DNA from: Mesostigma viride
Taxonomy: Eukaryota > Streptophyta > Mesostigmatophyceae > Mesostigmatales > Mesostigmataceae
Assembly: GCA_009746045.1 (NCBI GenBank)
Contig: RPFO01000041.1
Location: forward strand, 10,029,908 to 10,093,907
DNA: 64,000 nucleotides
Direction: 5' to 3'
Under the pieces are notes generated by a model that was not told where the DNA came from, searched no databases, and saw nothing but the letters and a program-made list of their open reading frames with translations. A program made the translations under genes and the position numbers. Positions 19,902 to 32,317 of the stretch are shown in pieces (position 1 is the first letter of the stretch; each line of letters begins with the position of its first letter).

Positions 19902-20144
19902 GTGAAGGGCATTCAACTCAAGGGCATTCCCAAAAGGGTAGGGAAACATGCCACGAACTACGTCCAGATGTTGCTGGATGACCTACTGGTCCCAGCCCAG
20001 TTTGAATACCGCATCCACTCTCTCTCCCTTCTTTGGACTGCCATGCAGAACAAGACGCGGTGGAAGAAGATTGTCAAGGCTCACACGCCCGACCCTGTGG
20101 GCAAGCCACCTCCCCCCAAGAGGAGGAGGCGTTTTGATGAGTAG
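19902..20144 (+). CDS. Short C-terminal fragment, 80 residues, unknown
   Basis: Frame ending in a Pro-rich, strongly basic tail (PPPPKRRRRFDE) and stop at 20,144. The middle (NYVQMLLDDLLVPAQFEYRI, LLWTAMQNKTRWKK) has the composition of a real folded protein. It looks like the last exon or 3' remnant of a larger protein, perhaps a retroelement, but I do not recognise the family. Confidence 0.35.
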   Translation: MKGIQLKGIPKRVGKHATNYVQMLLDDLLVPAQFEYRIHSLSLLWTAMQNKTRWKKIVKAHTPDPVGKPPPPKRRRRFDE

Positions 20145-21071
20145 GGTAGTTGGGATTTTTCTAGACTAGCTAGATTAGCGTTAGGTTAGTCCGATTACGC
20201 GGCTCTCTCCACTCCACCACCCCTCAAGGAATATGTGCTACATGATCTCCCAACGGAGGCATGTTATAATTTAATTTAATTTGATTTGATGACGAATACA
20301 CTGGGCCAGACATTCCACCATATGAGGAAAAACATGCTCACCTTATGAGTTAAGAAAGCATGCAGGTCTGGAAGTTCGGTAGTGTATTTACCGTATCTTT
20401 CATTTCTACCGAATATATGACTTCAATACAATGCTTCTAAACGATGCCATTCATGTCTCCTCCTCAATTTAAATCCTCTGTTCGACCTGAAAACTTCGAT
20501 GGGTACTGCACGCACATAATCCCGTCAATCTACATGCCTTTTCAGCGCTGTCGCGCGCCGTTCCGATTCGAGTATTGGCTTTACGCGGGGCCGCCACGCG
20601 GCCGGCCCGGGGGACGAGGCGCGGCAGCTTTAACACGTATGGCTATTTAAAATAGCGCCTTAATGATTGAGAATGAATGCGAAAGACCTTAGACTTCCTA
20701 TGCGTCACAGCGCAGGATGGTGGCTTAAGAATACTTGTCACACAATACGAATAAGCTCAAACCCGGAAAACCGGTTTCGTATATTACAATGTTACCACAC
20801 AGATTAAAACACTCAATGCGGGAAGACTTACACCCAGTAGGTGAGGGATTTACACTCGAGCCCACAGGAGGATTACACTCCAGGATTAAGCGATGGTAAA
20901 TAATCTGTAGAGCAACGACGTGGTAAATTACGATACAAGGTCCGGATTGCTGGCATAGCTCGTGCCTTCCTATTTTGTCCCTTCGTCCCCGTTGGTGGCT
21001 GCGCCTGGCGCTGCCAACCAGGCATGACGTGAGGTCCGCAGGGACGGGCTTCTCGAACCGTCTAGAACACA
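20145..21071. other. Non-coding stretch
   Basis: AT-rich with one GC-rich palindrome-prone patch (20,585-20,625). Frames here lack any recognisable motif. Confidence 0.3.
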
Positions 21072-21075
21072 TTAA

Positions 21076-22793
21076 CTCGTCGTCTGTCCCAACTCAGTCC
21101 TCACAGGAGGACTGAGTTGACAATTTTCAACCGCGTGTAGCGACTAGGTGGGGGGTCCATCCCAAATGTTTTGATGTGGATCTGGGGTGTACTAGATATC
21201 ATTTTGTTGGCAAAAATACTGCATATGTGAAAACTTGACCCGAACACCTGAAAATTACACGGACGTTGGGCGCCCCTCGCGAATTTGCATTTTTCGGGAT
21301 AAGAACGAGTGGGAAAAATTCAATCAAATCCTGGTGCATGAAGAAAAAATATAGGCATGTAAACAACATAGTTCTCGAAGCGTGGCAAAAAACTGGGCTC
21401 CATTTGGCCTCTGCAACTGCCTGAAACAATTAAAAAACTCTCAGTCCTCAGGAGAGGAATGGGGCTTTTGCTAACTTTGCTAGCATGTAAGTGCGGTCAT
21501 ACTACATCACCGTGGCCACCAACCATCCCAATCAACTCATTTCCCTTCAAGCATTACAGGACAACACACTTGCATCATCATACTTCAGGTATATCATACC
21601 TTATCATGTAGTGAGAGCCTATGCATGCATGTAGGGAATGGGCTTGGATACCTACCAACAAAGGGTTATGTTATAAGTGTCAACCACCAATATAATGGGT
21701 AGGTTAAGCATATTTCCATTGTTTCAAACAACAATAGATATGGCTATAACTGTTTTGCCTTGCCATGATGTGGCCAACATAGTTGCTGGCACATGATGGC
21801 AGTGGTTTGTCACCAAGACTTTTCACTCACCCGTAAAAGCTTGAATGCACCCTTGACGCAGCCCGTGGCCACACAATCATGCAGTATGAACGTAGCAAAA
21901 GAATAACTAACATCTATGAAGGTGTTTAAACCTGCACAGCTCCTAAAACCCTGCACAACTACACTGGGTTAAGGCAAATGCCTGCTAACATCATCTGAAA
22001 AGGGGGTTTTAGAGAGGGGCAGGCAACGGTCAAGAAAGAGCATCAAGACTTGAACCTGACAACGCCTCGCAAGCTTAAACTCATGTACGAACATCAAGGA
22101 ACGAAGAGGCAACGATTATCCGGCTTTACCTGGCACGGCTGGCGTTACCTTGGCCCAGGCGGTGCCCGCAAAAGTGGCACTTTGCGGCACATAGACCATG
22201 ACGTGACAGAATGGTCGAGATCATCAAATCTATACTGTCACTCAATATATTCTAATGCAACTCATGTTAACATGTAGAAAGAAACCTATCAGCCATTGAA
22301 ATTGCGCCGGAAAGCAAGCGCAGTAATCAATTCCGTCGACCTGCCTTATCGCAGTTTTTTCCAGCAAGAACAGTGCCGACACCGGGTAAATCGCATCCCC
22401 GCGAGCTAAAAATTGATTTATATCATCTTTAGGGCATGTTAAATCTATTTACTGAGTTTGGACGGCTAACTCGTCCGCAAACGTAAACTGCATGCATGGG
22501 CGCGAGCCGCCATGGCTAGGTCGTGCATTTCCGGAACTCGCGTTTCACGTGGAAAAGTACCCTTACCACCTGTACTTTGACCGTACAGTTAGCCGCGCAT
22601 ACCAAATCCAAAAAAATCCCAAAAATATGTCCAAGAAAGATCTTTTCACGTAGTATTTGAATAAATTTTGAGAGAATTTTTTTGTCAAACATTCTGACCG
22701 GGGCGAATTTTCTACGAAACCCAAAAACTCGGTCCTCTAGAGAGGACTGAGTTCAACTCAGTCCTCCGTAGAGGACCAGGGACAGACGACGAG
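21076..22793. mobile_element. TTAA-flanked non-autonomous element J
   Basis: 1,718 bp between TTAA copies (21,072-21,075 and 22,794-22,797), with perfect 15-bp terminal inverted repeats CTCGTCGTCTGTCCC. Subterminal hairpins built on ACTCAGTCCT/AGGACTGAGT lie at both ends (21,090-21,118; 22,733-22,777). It shares the core TTACCTTGGCCCAGGCGGTG (22,146) with the TTAA element in C (30,616) and, inverted, with K (near 38,745). No transposase is encoded. TTAA duplication is the mark of piggyBac-type transposition. Confidence 0.72.
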
Positions 22794-22797
22794 TTAA

Positions 22798-24432
22798 AGA
22801 CCAGTACGGCTAGAGGCCTCTCCTGAAAAATATCCAAATGTCCGTAGGTACCATCATAACGCATGTGCAGTGCCACTTGGCTGTCCCGTAACTCCCGTTC
22901 AGGCGCTAGGTCTGCCTACGGCGCAAAGGCCAAGTTCGTCAGCAAAACTTCTACACTTACTTCCACACGGATTGCCTCGGCTGCCAACTATACTATGGCC
23001 TCGGCACTGGCGCCGGATTACGGTCGGCGCCGATCGACCGGGACGGATAATTTAATACCACAAATGGCATGTTGCATCCGTGCAACAGCAGCTAGGCATT
23101 GCGCGTGTGCGTGTTGTTACGCCTTTGGCATTTGGGCCTTACGGGAGCAACGCATGCGCCGTAGCGCGACGCGCAGCACTGGGAGTTGACAGCGGTACTG
23201 ACATGCGTCACCAGGAGGTCAGTGCCAACGCTGGCAAGCAGCACGCACTGGCTGCTGGACTACAACACGGACCAAGCTAGGCTGCCAGCCTGGCAATTAT
23301 GCGGGTCGTGCAGGCTGAACATGCACGTGCACGCAAACTGGCGCTGTATTGATCTCGAGAAATGTCCGCTGCAGGTAGATAATGTCGTGCAATCTTGGCA
23401 TTGATATTCGGCAGGCTGGCAAGCCGCTTTTGTGAATGCGACGAGGCAGCTTTTCTCGTCAGGGCCAGCTAGTTGTCGTACATGCTTGGTGATATAGTTG
23501 TTTGGCAAGCTCAGGGGTCGGCAAGCCGACACTGGAGTGATCTGCGACAAGGGCATTTTGTCGTCTGGGATTTCTGGCCTACGCAGGTTGTCTAGTTGAT
23601 TTTGTCGTCTAAAGAGAAAGTGCTAGATGATATGTTTCATATGCGGAACAGGGAGTCGTTGCAGACAACGACTTAGGATTTTGTGTACTTTTAGGTCTTG
23701 GTGCTGACCAAAGACGAGTGCCACGGAGTAGCTTTGGTGTAATTGAAGCAGTATGGACGACAAAGCGGTTGTCGTCAGGGTCAGATACTGAGCGTGGCTA
23801 CGAGGTAAGGCTGACGCACGATACTGCGTAAGCGGGAGGCATTCGGTGGGATAAGTGTGTCTTTCCACCAGGGCTTTGGATGTAGCTCTGTGTGGATCTT
23901 TGAACTCTGTCTTGGTTATGGTGGTGCGTGGCAAGTGTGGCCAGCCCTCCTTTCTTTCATCGAGCCCATGCAGCTATTGCTGAAACAGAGCTGCCAAGTT
24001 AGGTAGAGTATTGGTAATAAACGTTCATTTCATTTGCAACAAAGAACCCAGTGTGAAGCCTAACCTAGTCATACCTCATTCTCAGGTCTCACCTTCTGAG
24101 AAGTGCAGTTGGCACTGGCTTCTCGTCTTATCCACACAGAGCTAACTGAGATTTGGTAGGTAAGCTTGGTCAAGGCTGAGGCCTCTTCCTGAATACTAGG
24201 AATGGAGGTAAAGCTGGCTGTGCAAGGCTGTCAAGGCAGGCAGCTTGCAAGCAGGTCCTGAAGCAGCATTGGTTTTCAGCTTTCAGGCAATTGCTTTTCT
24301 TTCTCCTTGCCCTGTGCATCTGGTGTGGTGCCAGCAAGTTGAAGGGGCCAAGTGGTGCATGGCCTCTGTGGTGCATACTGATTTTGCACTACGTCTGCTC
24401 ACTCTGTAGCCCAGTGACTGGTTGCAGAAACG
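22798..24432. other. Non-coding stretch, possibly containing the 5' LTR of element F
   Basis: No motif-bearing frame. Because a gag-like frame starts at 24,433, the 5' LTR and leader of F should lie in the last several hundred bases, but no partner LTR is available to define it. Confidence 0.3.
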
Positions 24433-24780
24433 GTGCTCACGAGAGCACAAGCACGAAGCTTGATGGCAGACCAAGATGGTCAACATCAAGGGGGCGCCAA
24501 CCCCAACCAAGGCACGGTGGTGGATGGCGCACCGCGGCAGGGTGATGCTGCAGGCACGCAGGCATCCTTGCCAACTGGCGACAACGGCAATGGGCCACTC
24601 GTCCCACCAGCAGTCTCGGGTTCCGGGATGGGCAATGGGGGGGGGTCGCCGATCGGAGTGGTGGCGTTGTTGTTGGTGGTGGTCACAGTGACACATCGGT
24701 CGTCAACGGAGGGCTGGGTGGCAGCGCGGCAGGTCCTCAAGATGGAACAGTACTTCACATCACACCATCATCGCAGATAC
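24433..24780 (+). pseudogene. gag: Element F gag, N-terminal part (split by C)
   Basis: Starts MLTRAQARSL, a typical opening for Ty3/gypsy Gag, then a Gly/Asp/Gln-rich low-complexity region. The sequence is broken at the GATAC duplication (24,776-24,780) by element C and resumes at 36,402. A frame change inside this segment is likely, since the last ~40 residues are hydrophobic and unlike Gag. Confidence 0.5.
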
Positions 24781-25438
24781 AGTTAAGAAGCAACCAAGCC
24801 AGAGCTGTGAGCTCCTGGTCTTTCACGCGCACAACGGGATGAGCCAAAGTTGCAAGACAGCAACCTTTTAACCCGTGCACCAAGCCACGACCACGGCGGA
24901 GCGTTTCCACGTCCAATGTGGGAGCCTCGGTTCGTGCTTGCCAAGATAGCTGGTCATCCCCCATGACCAAGCTATATCCTTTGCGTTGTTCCTCGTTCCC
25001 ATCGGCGTGACGAGGCACGTGCAGGCGTGCAAGCAAATCCACAACGTCCACTGGCATCAGTGCAGTGCCAGGACGCACTGGATTTGCCTAGACTCTGCAA
25101 CCTAGGAAGTACAGGACCTGTCACAGGCCTGCAAGGTCTAGTATCCTTGCAGCCCTGTGCCAGTTCCAGTACCCCACCATGCAGTCACAGGTTGCTGCTC
25201 CTCCTGGTCTACGTGGACCACAGTCACGTGATAGACAGGCTAAGCCTGTGCAGGGACGTCCTGCCACGTGTCCTGTCCACTATACCAGAGGACTGCACCC
25301 TAGTCGGCCACGGACGGCTAGGACTTCGGGACCTCATATCTTTCTCGTCCCTTGTCTGTTTCAGGCGGTCAGCACGGCGTTGGAAAGGTCTTTCCAAACT
25401 GCATCCACTTAGCATATTGGTTGCCCAAAATGCTAACT
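24781..25438 (-). repeat. Element C 3' LTR
   Basis: 658 bp. It differs from 35,740-36,396 by at least two substitutions and a short indel near 24,896. Minus-sense ends AGTTAGCAT...CTTAACT form a 5-bp inverted AGTTA/TAACT pair instead of TG...CA. A purine-rich tract (minus sense AAAAGAAGAAAGGG) lies just inside the element. Confidence 0.92.
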
Positions 25439-26446
25439 CCAACCCTTTCTTCTTTTGGAGCTGGACCAGCTTGAAACAAGCCTACCCTTGCTTGTGCCCA
25501 CTCGGCCACAGACCGCTTGGTCCCTTGAGGTTGATCAGACCTGATAGGGCCCAGGGTCCTGCCTCCTTTGGGTAACAACATATCTGCCCTTGGACCAGGC
25601 TAGGTGTACTGGCCAGTGAATCAGAGGTCACCCCAGGTTATCCCCTGACCCCTTGGTCAGCTCCCAACCTTTCCTTGGGAACTTGGTGCTAGATTAAAGT
25701 CAAGGCACATTACCTAGTCCAATGGCTGGGATTAAAGGATGCCAAGAACGTATTATTGCGAGTTCCTGATCTTTCACAGTTATCACAGGCGCCTGTTCTT
25801 ATGGCGCCCGCCTTGGCCAGCCTTTCCCTTTTATGCTCAAAGAGACTTAGGTGTACCCATGCAAATACTGCCTTATTGGGGAGCCCATGTCTTCACTGGG
25901 TGTTAAGCCCAGGAATCACTCATGCCAGGCTGTGGCTCTGCTGGGGAATTGAACCCCACCCCAACCTCCAGGTTTATAGGTGACCTGGAACTTCACACAA
26001 GAGAAACATTACAACCATGGGCACAACATGAGAATGACATGATTATGTTTTATTCAAGCATTATTATATAACCCAGAATGTGGCTCCCTGGCAACCATGT
26101 TCCACATGGTCACACAACCAGGTTCTTTATTAGCAACAGGTTGGAAACAAGCACTAGAAAACATATGTACAGCAACCTGTAAGAACCAGCATTCGGGTTG
26201 CCCTTGCATGGCCTAACTGTTTGAGGCCAAAGGCGTCGACTTAAGTCCTGGCGACTCTTCTGAACCCCATGGGGAGGGCCAGGCATGATTCTCAGCTGGT
26301 AGGAGTGACATTCCACACCAACTCCTGTCCAGGAGGGTGTACCTAACCCTGAAGGACCGGCTGTCAACCAGTAAGCACCAGTCACCACTTGGTAATTTGG
26401 TCAAGCAGCCCACTGGGGACACCCAAGCTGAAGCAAGGCCTGGTCT
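25439..26446 (-). other. Element C 3' untranslated region
   Basis: About 1 kb between the RNase H stop and the 3' LTR, related to the same region of B. No frame with recognisable content. Confidence 0.6.
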
Positions 26447-27745
26447 CTATGGCCGCCCGTGTAAGGGGTCCATGAGCCCACGGAGCAGGGGGTACTGCCG
26501 CTCCGCCTTCTCCTCCAGCTTGGTGAGGGCATCTGCAGGGTTATCCACACCAGGCACATGTTCAATGTGAGCTAGGTAGGACATCTCCTTGAGCAACAAG
26601 TAGTCAAGGTCCCTGCTCCTGGCCAGCTGCCTGTGCACAAATTGCACCATGCCCATGCTATCAGTCCTCACCAGTGTGTGCAGCTGCAACCTACAGGAAG
26701 CCACTTGACATAGCTGGTAGAAGAGCTCCCTCAAGTAAAGAGCAGTATGCAGCCCTTCACAGATTGCCCTGCACTCAGCAATATCACTGCTGGGTTTAAC
26801 CCTGTTCTGCAACCGACTGTACCAGGTAACAAGTGAGGTGTGATCTTGCTCCAGGGTAACTAATGCTGCTGCCCTGCCCCTGACCTCTGTGACCTTTCTA
26901 TTATCCATAGAACTGTCCACATAGAGAACCATGTCAAGGGGCTTATACAAATCCACAGGACCCAGTATAAGAGGGGGAGACATCATGACAGCCTGCACCA
27001 CACTCTCAGCACCCACCTCAACCAGCTGGGAATCAGTAAGTCGACTCAAAACCAGCAAGTCAGGGGCACATATACTTGCAAGCCATGCCAGCATGCCCCT
27101 GATGGTAGCACACCTAGCCTGCGTGATGGGCTCCTGCAATGCATCTACAATCTGTTGTGGATAGCCCTTACCACCCTCCATCCTGATGAACCACGAGCCC
27201 TTGGCTTGGAACAATGTAGCCTGCATGCCACAGAAGACCATAGGCTCATTCTCCACCATGTGCTGTATCTTACCCAGCTCAAACCGCTTCTGGATCTTGG
27301 CCAAAACAGCCTCAACCCAGTCTGGTGGACCTATAAGATGCAGGTCATCACCATGCAGTGAGGCAAAGATAGGAAGGCCATTGTGGGACCCTTGGAACAA
27401 ACAGGGATCCACTGGAGACACAGAAAACCCACAAGTATTCTTCAAGAATTTCTCTAGGCTCTTCCTCCAGATGATAGGACTGGACCTGAGACCTTCCAAC
27501 CCTTTCAGAATTCTCAGGTACCTGGCCTTTATCTCTGCTCTCCATACAGCAGGTACAGTCACAAAGAAGGGAGGGATATCTCTCCAAGTCTGCCTAGCCT
27601 GATCTTGGTCACCCTTGAGAAAAGCCCTCTGGAAATCAATCAGCACAGAGCTATAGGGCACACCCTTAACAAGAAAAGACAGAAATATACACAGCAGAAT
27701 CCTCCACGTGTCATGCAGCATCCCTGGAGTACTAGAGCTCCTCAT
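26447..27745 (-). pseudogene. pol: Element C RT (catalytic part) and RNase H
   Basis: 432-residue frame, very similar to B. RT has VLIDFQRAFL (Asp37) and HGDD (131-134). RNase H has YVDSS, SSDIAE, RTDS and the closing ADALTK. The frame opens only because of a small change near 27,735 relative to B, where the upstream RT strand (27,968-27,732) is in another frame. Confidence 0.85.
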
Positions 27746-28116
27746 CTAACAACTGGCCAGTGCCATGATACTCGGTTACAACTGGTCTGACATGTGGCAC
27801 CTGGACACCATCTACCTCCTTGAGCTTGAGGACAAACATCAATCTGAGCAGCTGGTGAACTTCTGGCAGCTCATCCACAGGTTCTGCACAGTTGGAAACT
27901 ATCCACTCATGCCCAGAAGCAACAAAGCCAAGAGTCCATGCCTTAGCCATCTTGGGGCTTTGCATCATCTCGACTAGCTGGCGCCAGGGAATAGGACTGT
28001 GAGCAGCTATCTGGTACCTGTTTACCCCTAACTGCCGTGGATCAAAGGTGGTTGGGATGATCGACAGGTCCTCAGCTATGGGCTCCTGACCTTGAGGACC
28101 CTCAGCTTGCTGACTC
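27732..28116 (-). pseudogene. pol: Element C N-terminal RT segment
   Basis: Continues Pol after the TTAA insertion. It matches B in DLSIIPTTFDPRQLG-type sequence, LVEMMQSPKMAKAW and LRLMFVLKLKEVDG, the first RT strands. It joins the protease-like segment at 31,254 across the TTAA element: the TTAA of either side lies in the same codon context and the frame is kept. Confidence 0.75.
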
Positions 28117-28307
28117 TTAACCCCTAAATGGTCTGAGATCCTGCCGATAAATCGGCTGGATCTTCACAATTTTGCAAACCAGATGCCATCCAACCTACCC
28201 ATATCCAATGGCTGTCCTTGGAGGCCAAGCATGTCCATGAGTTGCCCTTCGGGTTGGTATATCACAACCTCACATATATGCAGGGTATAGGCCATATATA
28301 ACTGCCG

Positions 28308-29600
28308 GGGCGCTCTTCCGGCTCAGGTCCGGCTGGCCGCCGAGGGCCACGACGAACGCATCCAGTCGGCCTTGGCGCAGCTGGTCCCGGGCCCCGACCT
28401 CCCGCCACATGCTATTCGCATTGCCACCCTGCCTGCACGGATGGGTGGCTGCGGTCTGACTCGTGCCGCCCGGCTGGCCCCAGCAGCATTTTTGGGCTCC
28501 GTCGCTCAGTCGTGGGCGGAAAGCTGCCGGCTCCTGCCCCTTTTGGCAACGGCAGCGCCTGACCTCCTGGACCCCAGCAGCCCTTTGCCCTTCGTCACCG
28601 CCATCCAGGAGGCCTATGCTGAGATCCAGCAGGCCTGTTCTCCCGTCCGTGCCGCTCAGGCGGTACAGCGCCACCTCCCTCGCGGCACTCCCTCGGTCGC
28701 CTCCGTTCAATCTCCCGCCGCATTCCCTGCTCGCGTCATCGATAAACACCAGAAAACCTACGCGGGTATTCTGCACACGGCTGATTGGATTGCTCTTTTC
28801 GCGGACCTCAACGCCCAGGGACGTGCGTGGCTGTTCTCGCTTTCCTTGCGGAGTGTGGGCTCGGCGTACCTTCGTGCTCTTCCCATGGCCCCCCATTCGC
28901 CTTGGCTCCCAGCCACTACTCGGTGGCGCTCCGGCACCAGCTATTTGCCCCGCAGCCTCTTGTTCCGGCCGGGCGGCCTTGTGGTAGCTGTGGGCAGCCG
29001 CTGGATCCCACGGGGACTCACTACCTTGCCTGCATGGGGGGCCAACAGAATCAGAATTGGTATTTGTATTTGCACACTGTCCTCCTGACGGTGGTGCTCG
29101 CCATGATTCGGTCGGTTTTCCCCCACGCGAACATCCGGTCCGAGGATGCGGATGGCGCTGCCTTCTATTCCCCCAACCACCGGCCTGACATCGTGGTGCT
29201 GGACTTTGAGGGGGGTGGCCGGCATCTGCTTATTGACGTTTCGGTGGCGCGGCCCTTGGCTCTTAGCCACGTGGCTGGGGCCTCCCTCACGGCAGGTTAC
29301 ACGGCGGACCGGGCGGAGCGGGCCAAGCTCCTGGCCTACGGCGACGTCGGGCACCATCGTGTGGTGCCCTTTGTCCTGGAGGAGTTTGGGGCCATGGGGC
29401 CCCTGACCTCCGCCTTCTTCAAGGAGTGTTGCCGGCTCCGGGAGGACCGGCTGGACCTGGAGGGCCAGCGGGCCCCATGGTCGGCGCGGACCTGGACGTC
29501 ATATTGGCGTCAGCGCTTGTCGGTGGCGCTGACTCGGGCCATGGCTGACATCATGCTCCGCCGTACGCGGGCTGATTTTGCGGTGCAGCAGGGCTATTAG
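28308..29600 (+). pseudogene. LINE ORF C-terminal part: RT tail, zinc knuckle, PD-(D/E)XK endonuclease
   Basis: Begins in the RT thumb-like tail (IATLPARMGGCGL and AAFLGSVAQSW, a signature of many non-LTR elements). A frameshift near 28,895 follows. Then comes C-x2-C-x9-H-x3-C (near 28,980-29,035) and a nuclease core with RPDIVV, then LLIDVSV, consistent with the restriction-like endonuclease that nicks the target in R2- and Dualen/RandI-type elements. The stop is at 29,600. Clade assignment is inference; the RT palm is missing. Confidence 0.75.
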
Positions 29601-29735
29601 GTTCCTCCCGTTAGGCGTTTCCATTGGTCTTATCGTAGTATAGAGCTTTGACATGGCTCTGTATATAGGTTTATAGCTGGGCGTTTGCTTTGGTTTGAGT
29701 GATTTCACTCTGCTGTAAGTAATTATATTTTAAAT
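28308..29735 (+). mobile_element. 5'-truncated LINE with C-terminal restriction-like endonuclease
   Basis: Flanked by a 14-bp duplication ATATATAACTGCCG (28,294-28,307 and 29,736-29,749), the size expected of target-primed reverse transcription. Only the C-terminal ~430 codons and a ~130-bp 3' UTR ending in an AT-rich tail remain. Sits inside the TTAA element of C. Confidence 0.85.
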
Positions 29736-31253
29736 ATATATAACTGCCGTCAAAGTCAGGGGGGTCAAGACGCGCGTTTTCATTTTTGGTAGAATGTGCA
29801 TTTTGAATTATGTTATAAGACCTAGGCACCTACCACTTAAGGCATGATAAACAATTAGTTGCTGAACAGTTTGAGCCATTGGGGTCATCATTTGGGTGGG
29901 TATACCAGCAGTTACACACAGTACAGCCCATAGGGGTACCGGTGGTAAAAAGCAACCAAGGGGGTAGGGGTGGGCATACTACCTACTAATATGGCCACCA
30001 ACCATGCCAAACAATACATTTCCCTTCCACAATGATGGGGAAACATAACTGCATCATCACACTGCCCTTACATGGCACCTATGTGCAGGTGCCACCTTGT
30101 CCATGCACGTAGGTAACGTGGTACGGATACCCTACGCAAGGCATGCATTCTAGGAGGCAGCCACCAACAAACTAGTGATGTTGAGCCTATTTCAGCCTGC
30201 CCTAGCAAGGATAAACTAGGCCTAAGCTGCTATAGCTTGCCAGGTGTTGGCCAGCACACCTGGTGGCACATGCTGTCAATGGGAAGCTTTTACTCACCAG
30301 TTACGTGCTTGATGATGCCACAGAGACCAGCCAACTGCCTCACACTCATGCAATATGTGTATGGGAAATGTATAACAAACATATATGGAGGTATTCAAAC
30401 CCATACAGCCTCTAAAACTTATCACCATCACCCTGTGGCAGGTCAACTGACTGAGGGAAGCATCTAAGAATGGTGTTTTAGAAAGGGGCCAGGCCAGGGT
30501 CAAGAAAGAGCATGAATAATGCAAAAAGAATGTACTACACAAGCTAGAACGTATATATAAACGTCAAACATCGATAGGAAAACGATGCTTAAGCTTTACC
30601 AGGCATGGATGGCGTTACCTTGGCCCAGGCGGTGGCCGCAAAATGGCGCATTTCGGCACACCAAAGTTGTGCAGCATGGTCGCTGGATTCGGCGATTTCT
30701 GGCCACCCTTGCACGTTTACGACTACTATGTATCATAAAAAGTACAAAGAAACCAATATATCCTTTAAAATACGCCAGAAAGGTATTGCTGTCAACGTTT
30801 CTATCGTCCGGCCTGATCGCAGTTTTTTCCAGCAAGAACGCTGCCGACACCTATCAAATGGCATTCCCGCGAACCAAAAATTGGCCTGTATGATCTTTAG
30901 GACGTATAAAATCAACATCCTAAGTTTGGCCAGAAAATTCGAACGCAAACGTAAATGCCATGCGTGGGCGCAAGCCGCCATGGCCAGGTCGTCGTTTTCC
31001 GGAATGCACGTTGTACGTGAAAAAGTACCCTGACCCCTTGTACTTTGACCGGCCAGAACACCTCTATAACTTTGTCAAAAGTATGCAAACCCTAGTACCA
31101 TGCTGTGAAGAATTTTATAAACTTTCGATCTTCTCAGCTAAACGTTTCCTAATTCTCAATAGATTTCGCGGCATCTGGTCCCCCGAGAAGGGGCCGATGC
31201 ATCGGCTGGAACTCGATTTTTGGCGGAAAATCGGCAGCAAGACCATTTAGGGG

Positions 31254-32317
31254 TTAACAGCCTTCACCGCCACTGCAAGACCCTGGGAATAGTGATATCT
31301 TTCAAGGGGGAGGCTGCCTCTGCCTTCTAGTGCCAACTCATCAGAGGTCAAAGTAACCCCTGGCATGCACAAGAAGTTCTGCCCCAGAATGGCAGGCCCC
31401 TGATAGCCCTCTACCACACAGAACGTGGTGGGCACCCCTAAGATAGGCACACTCACTTCCCCAAGGATCTTCATGGACACCTTTCCTGAGAAGTCAGACA
31501 CAGCAAGGCAACTGGGATGGGACATCTGTAAGCCTACAGCATCCTCTTCCCTGATGACAGACACCTGTGAGTTGGTATCTACCTCCATTGTAGCTGCCCA
31601 GCACGACCCCCACCCCGTGAGCTTGGATACCTTGGGATCATGTTTGCTGCGCATGAGTGCTCGGATGACGTCCGCCATGAGAGGCCCCCGGGCCTTATGT
31701 GGCTGCCCCGTCCCCTCTGGCCTTGTGACAGTTGCTTCAGCAGCCTCCTCCTGCTCGTCATCTTCCAGCAGGGACAGACCATCATCCACCACCAGAGGAT
31801 TGTTAGCTGCTGCTGCCTGGCTCTGGCCTGGCTCCTCAACCCAGCTGGGAGGGCCTGGCCCGTCTGCAGGCCAGATTGCATGTGGCCTTCTCTCCTTGAC
31901 ATGAGCCCAGGACAACCTGTACACGTGCCTTGGATCCTTTTCCAAAGCCACCAGGCAAGATCTGTTAGCTTCTTCCACACGAGTGACAACCCCATCCTGC
32001 CACTTCCCCCGCTTGCCTGGAATAGATGGTTCCTTCCACATCCTGACCTTCAGCCCCACCTGAGGCCTCAGCACATTCCAGTTCTTGTCCTTACGTCTCA
32101 GCTGGGCAAATAACCTATCTGCCTTCCTAAGACTGGCCTGCACCACGTTCTCAGGCAGCAAGCTATACTGCAGGGCCAGGGGAGAGACAGCCACACCATC
32201 AAAGTAATAGTTAACCCTGTGGTTCAGCTGCTCTTCTATCCCCTTACACCAGGCTGCCCTCTCTAAGGCAGATGCCACAAGTGGCACTGACTCTGCTGCT
32301 AGCACCACTGTCTTCAC
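31254..32317 (-). CDS. pol: Element C integrase C-terminus fused to protease-like domain
   Basis: One uninterrupted frame showing the unusual domain order directly. Residues 1-150 are the integrase C-terminal region (VGLKVRMWKEPSIPGKRGKW, RLSWAHVKERRP), followed by a Pro/Glu-rich linker. Residues ~240-340 are the retropepsin-like domain (Asp247 in DTNS; PAILGQNFL). It ends in the TTAA element and Pol resumes at 28,116. Confidence 0.82.

Larger units (their letters stand above)
28121..31253. mobile_element. TTAA-flanked non-autonomous element inside C
   Basis: TTAA at 28,117-28,120 and 31,254-31,257 flank perfect 14-bp inverted ends CCCCTAAATGGTCT. Removing a LINE (28,308-29,735 plus one 14-bp duplication) leaves ~1.69 kb, close to J. 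It shares internal core sequence with J and K but has different termini. The CCCC start plus TTAA duplication fits piggyBac-type mobility. No transposase is seen. Confidence 0.8.
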
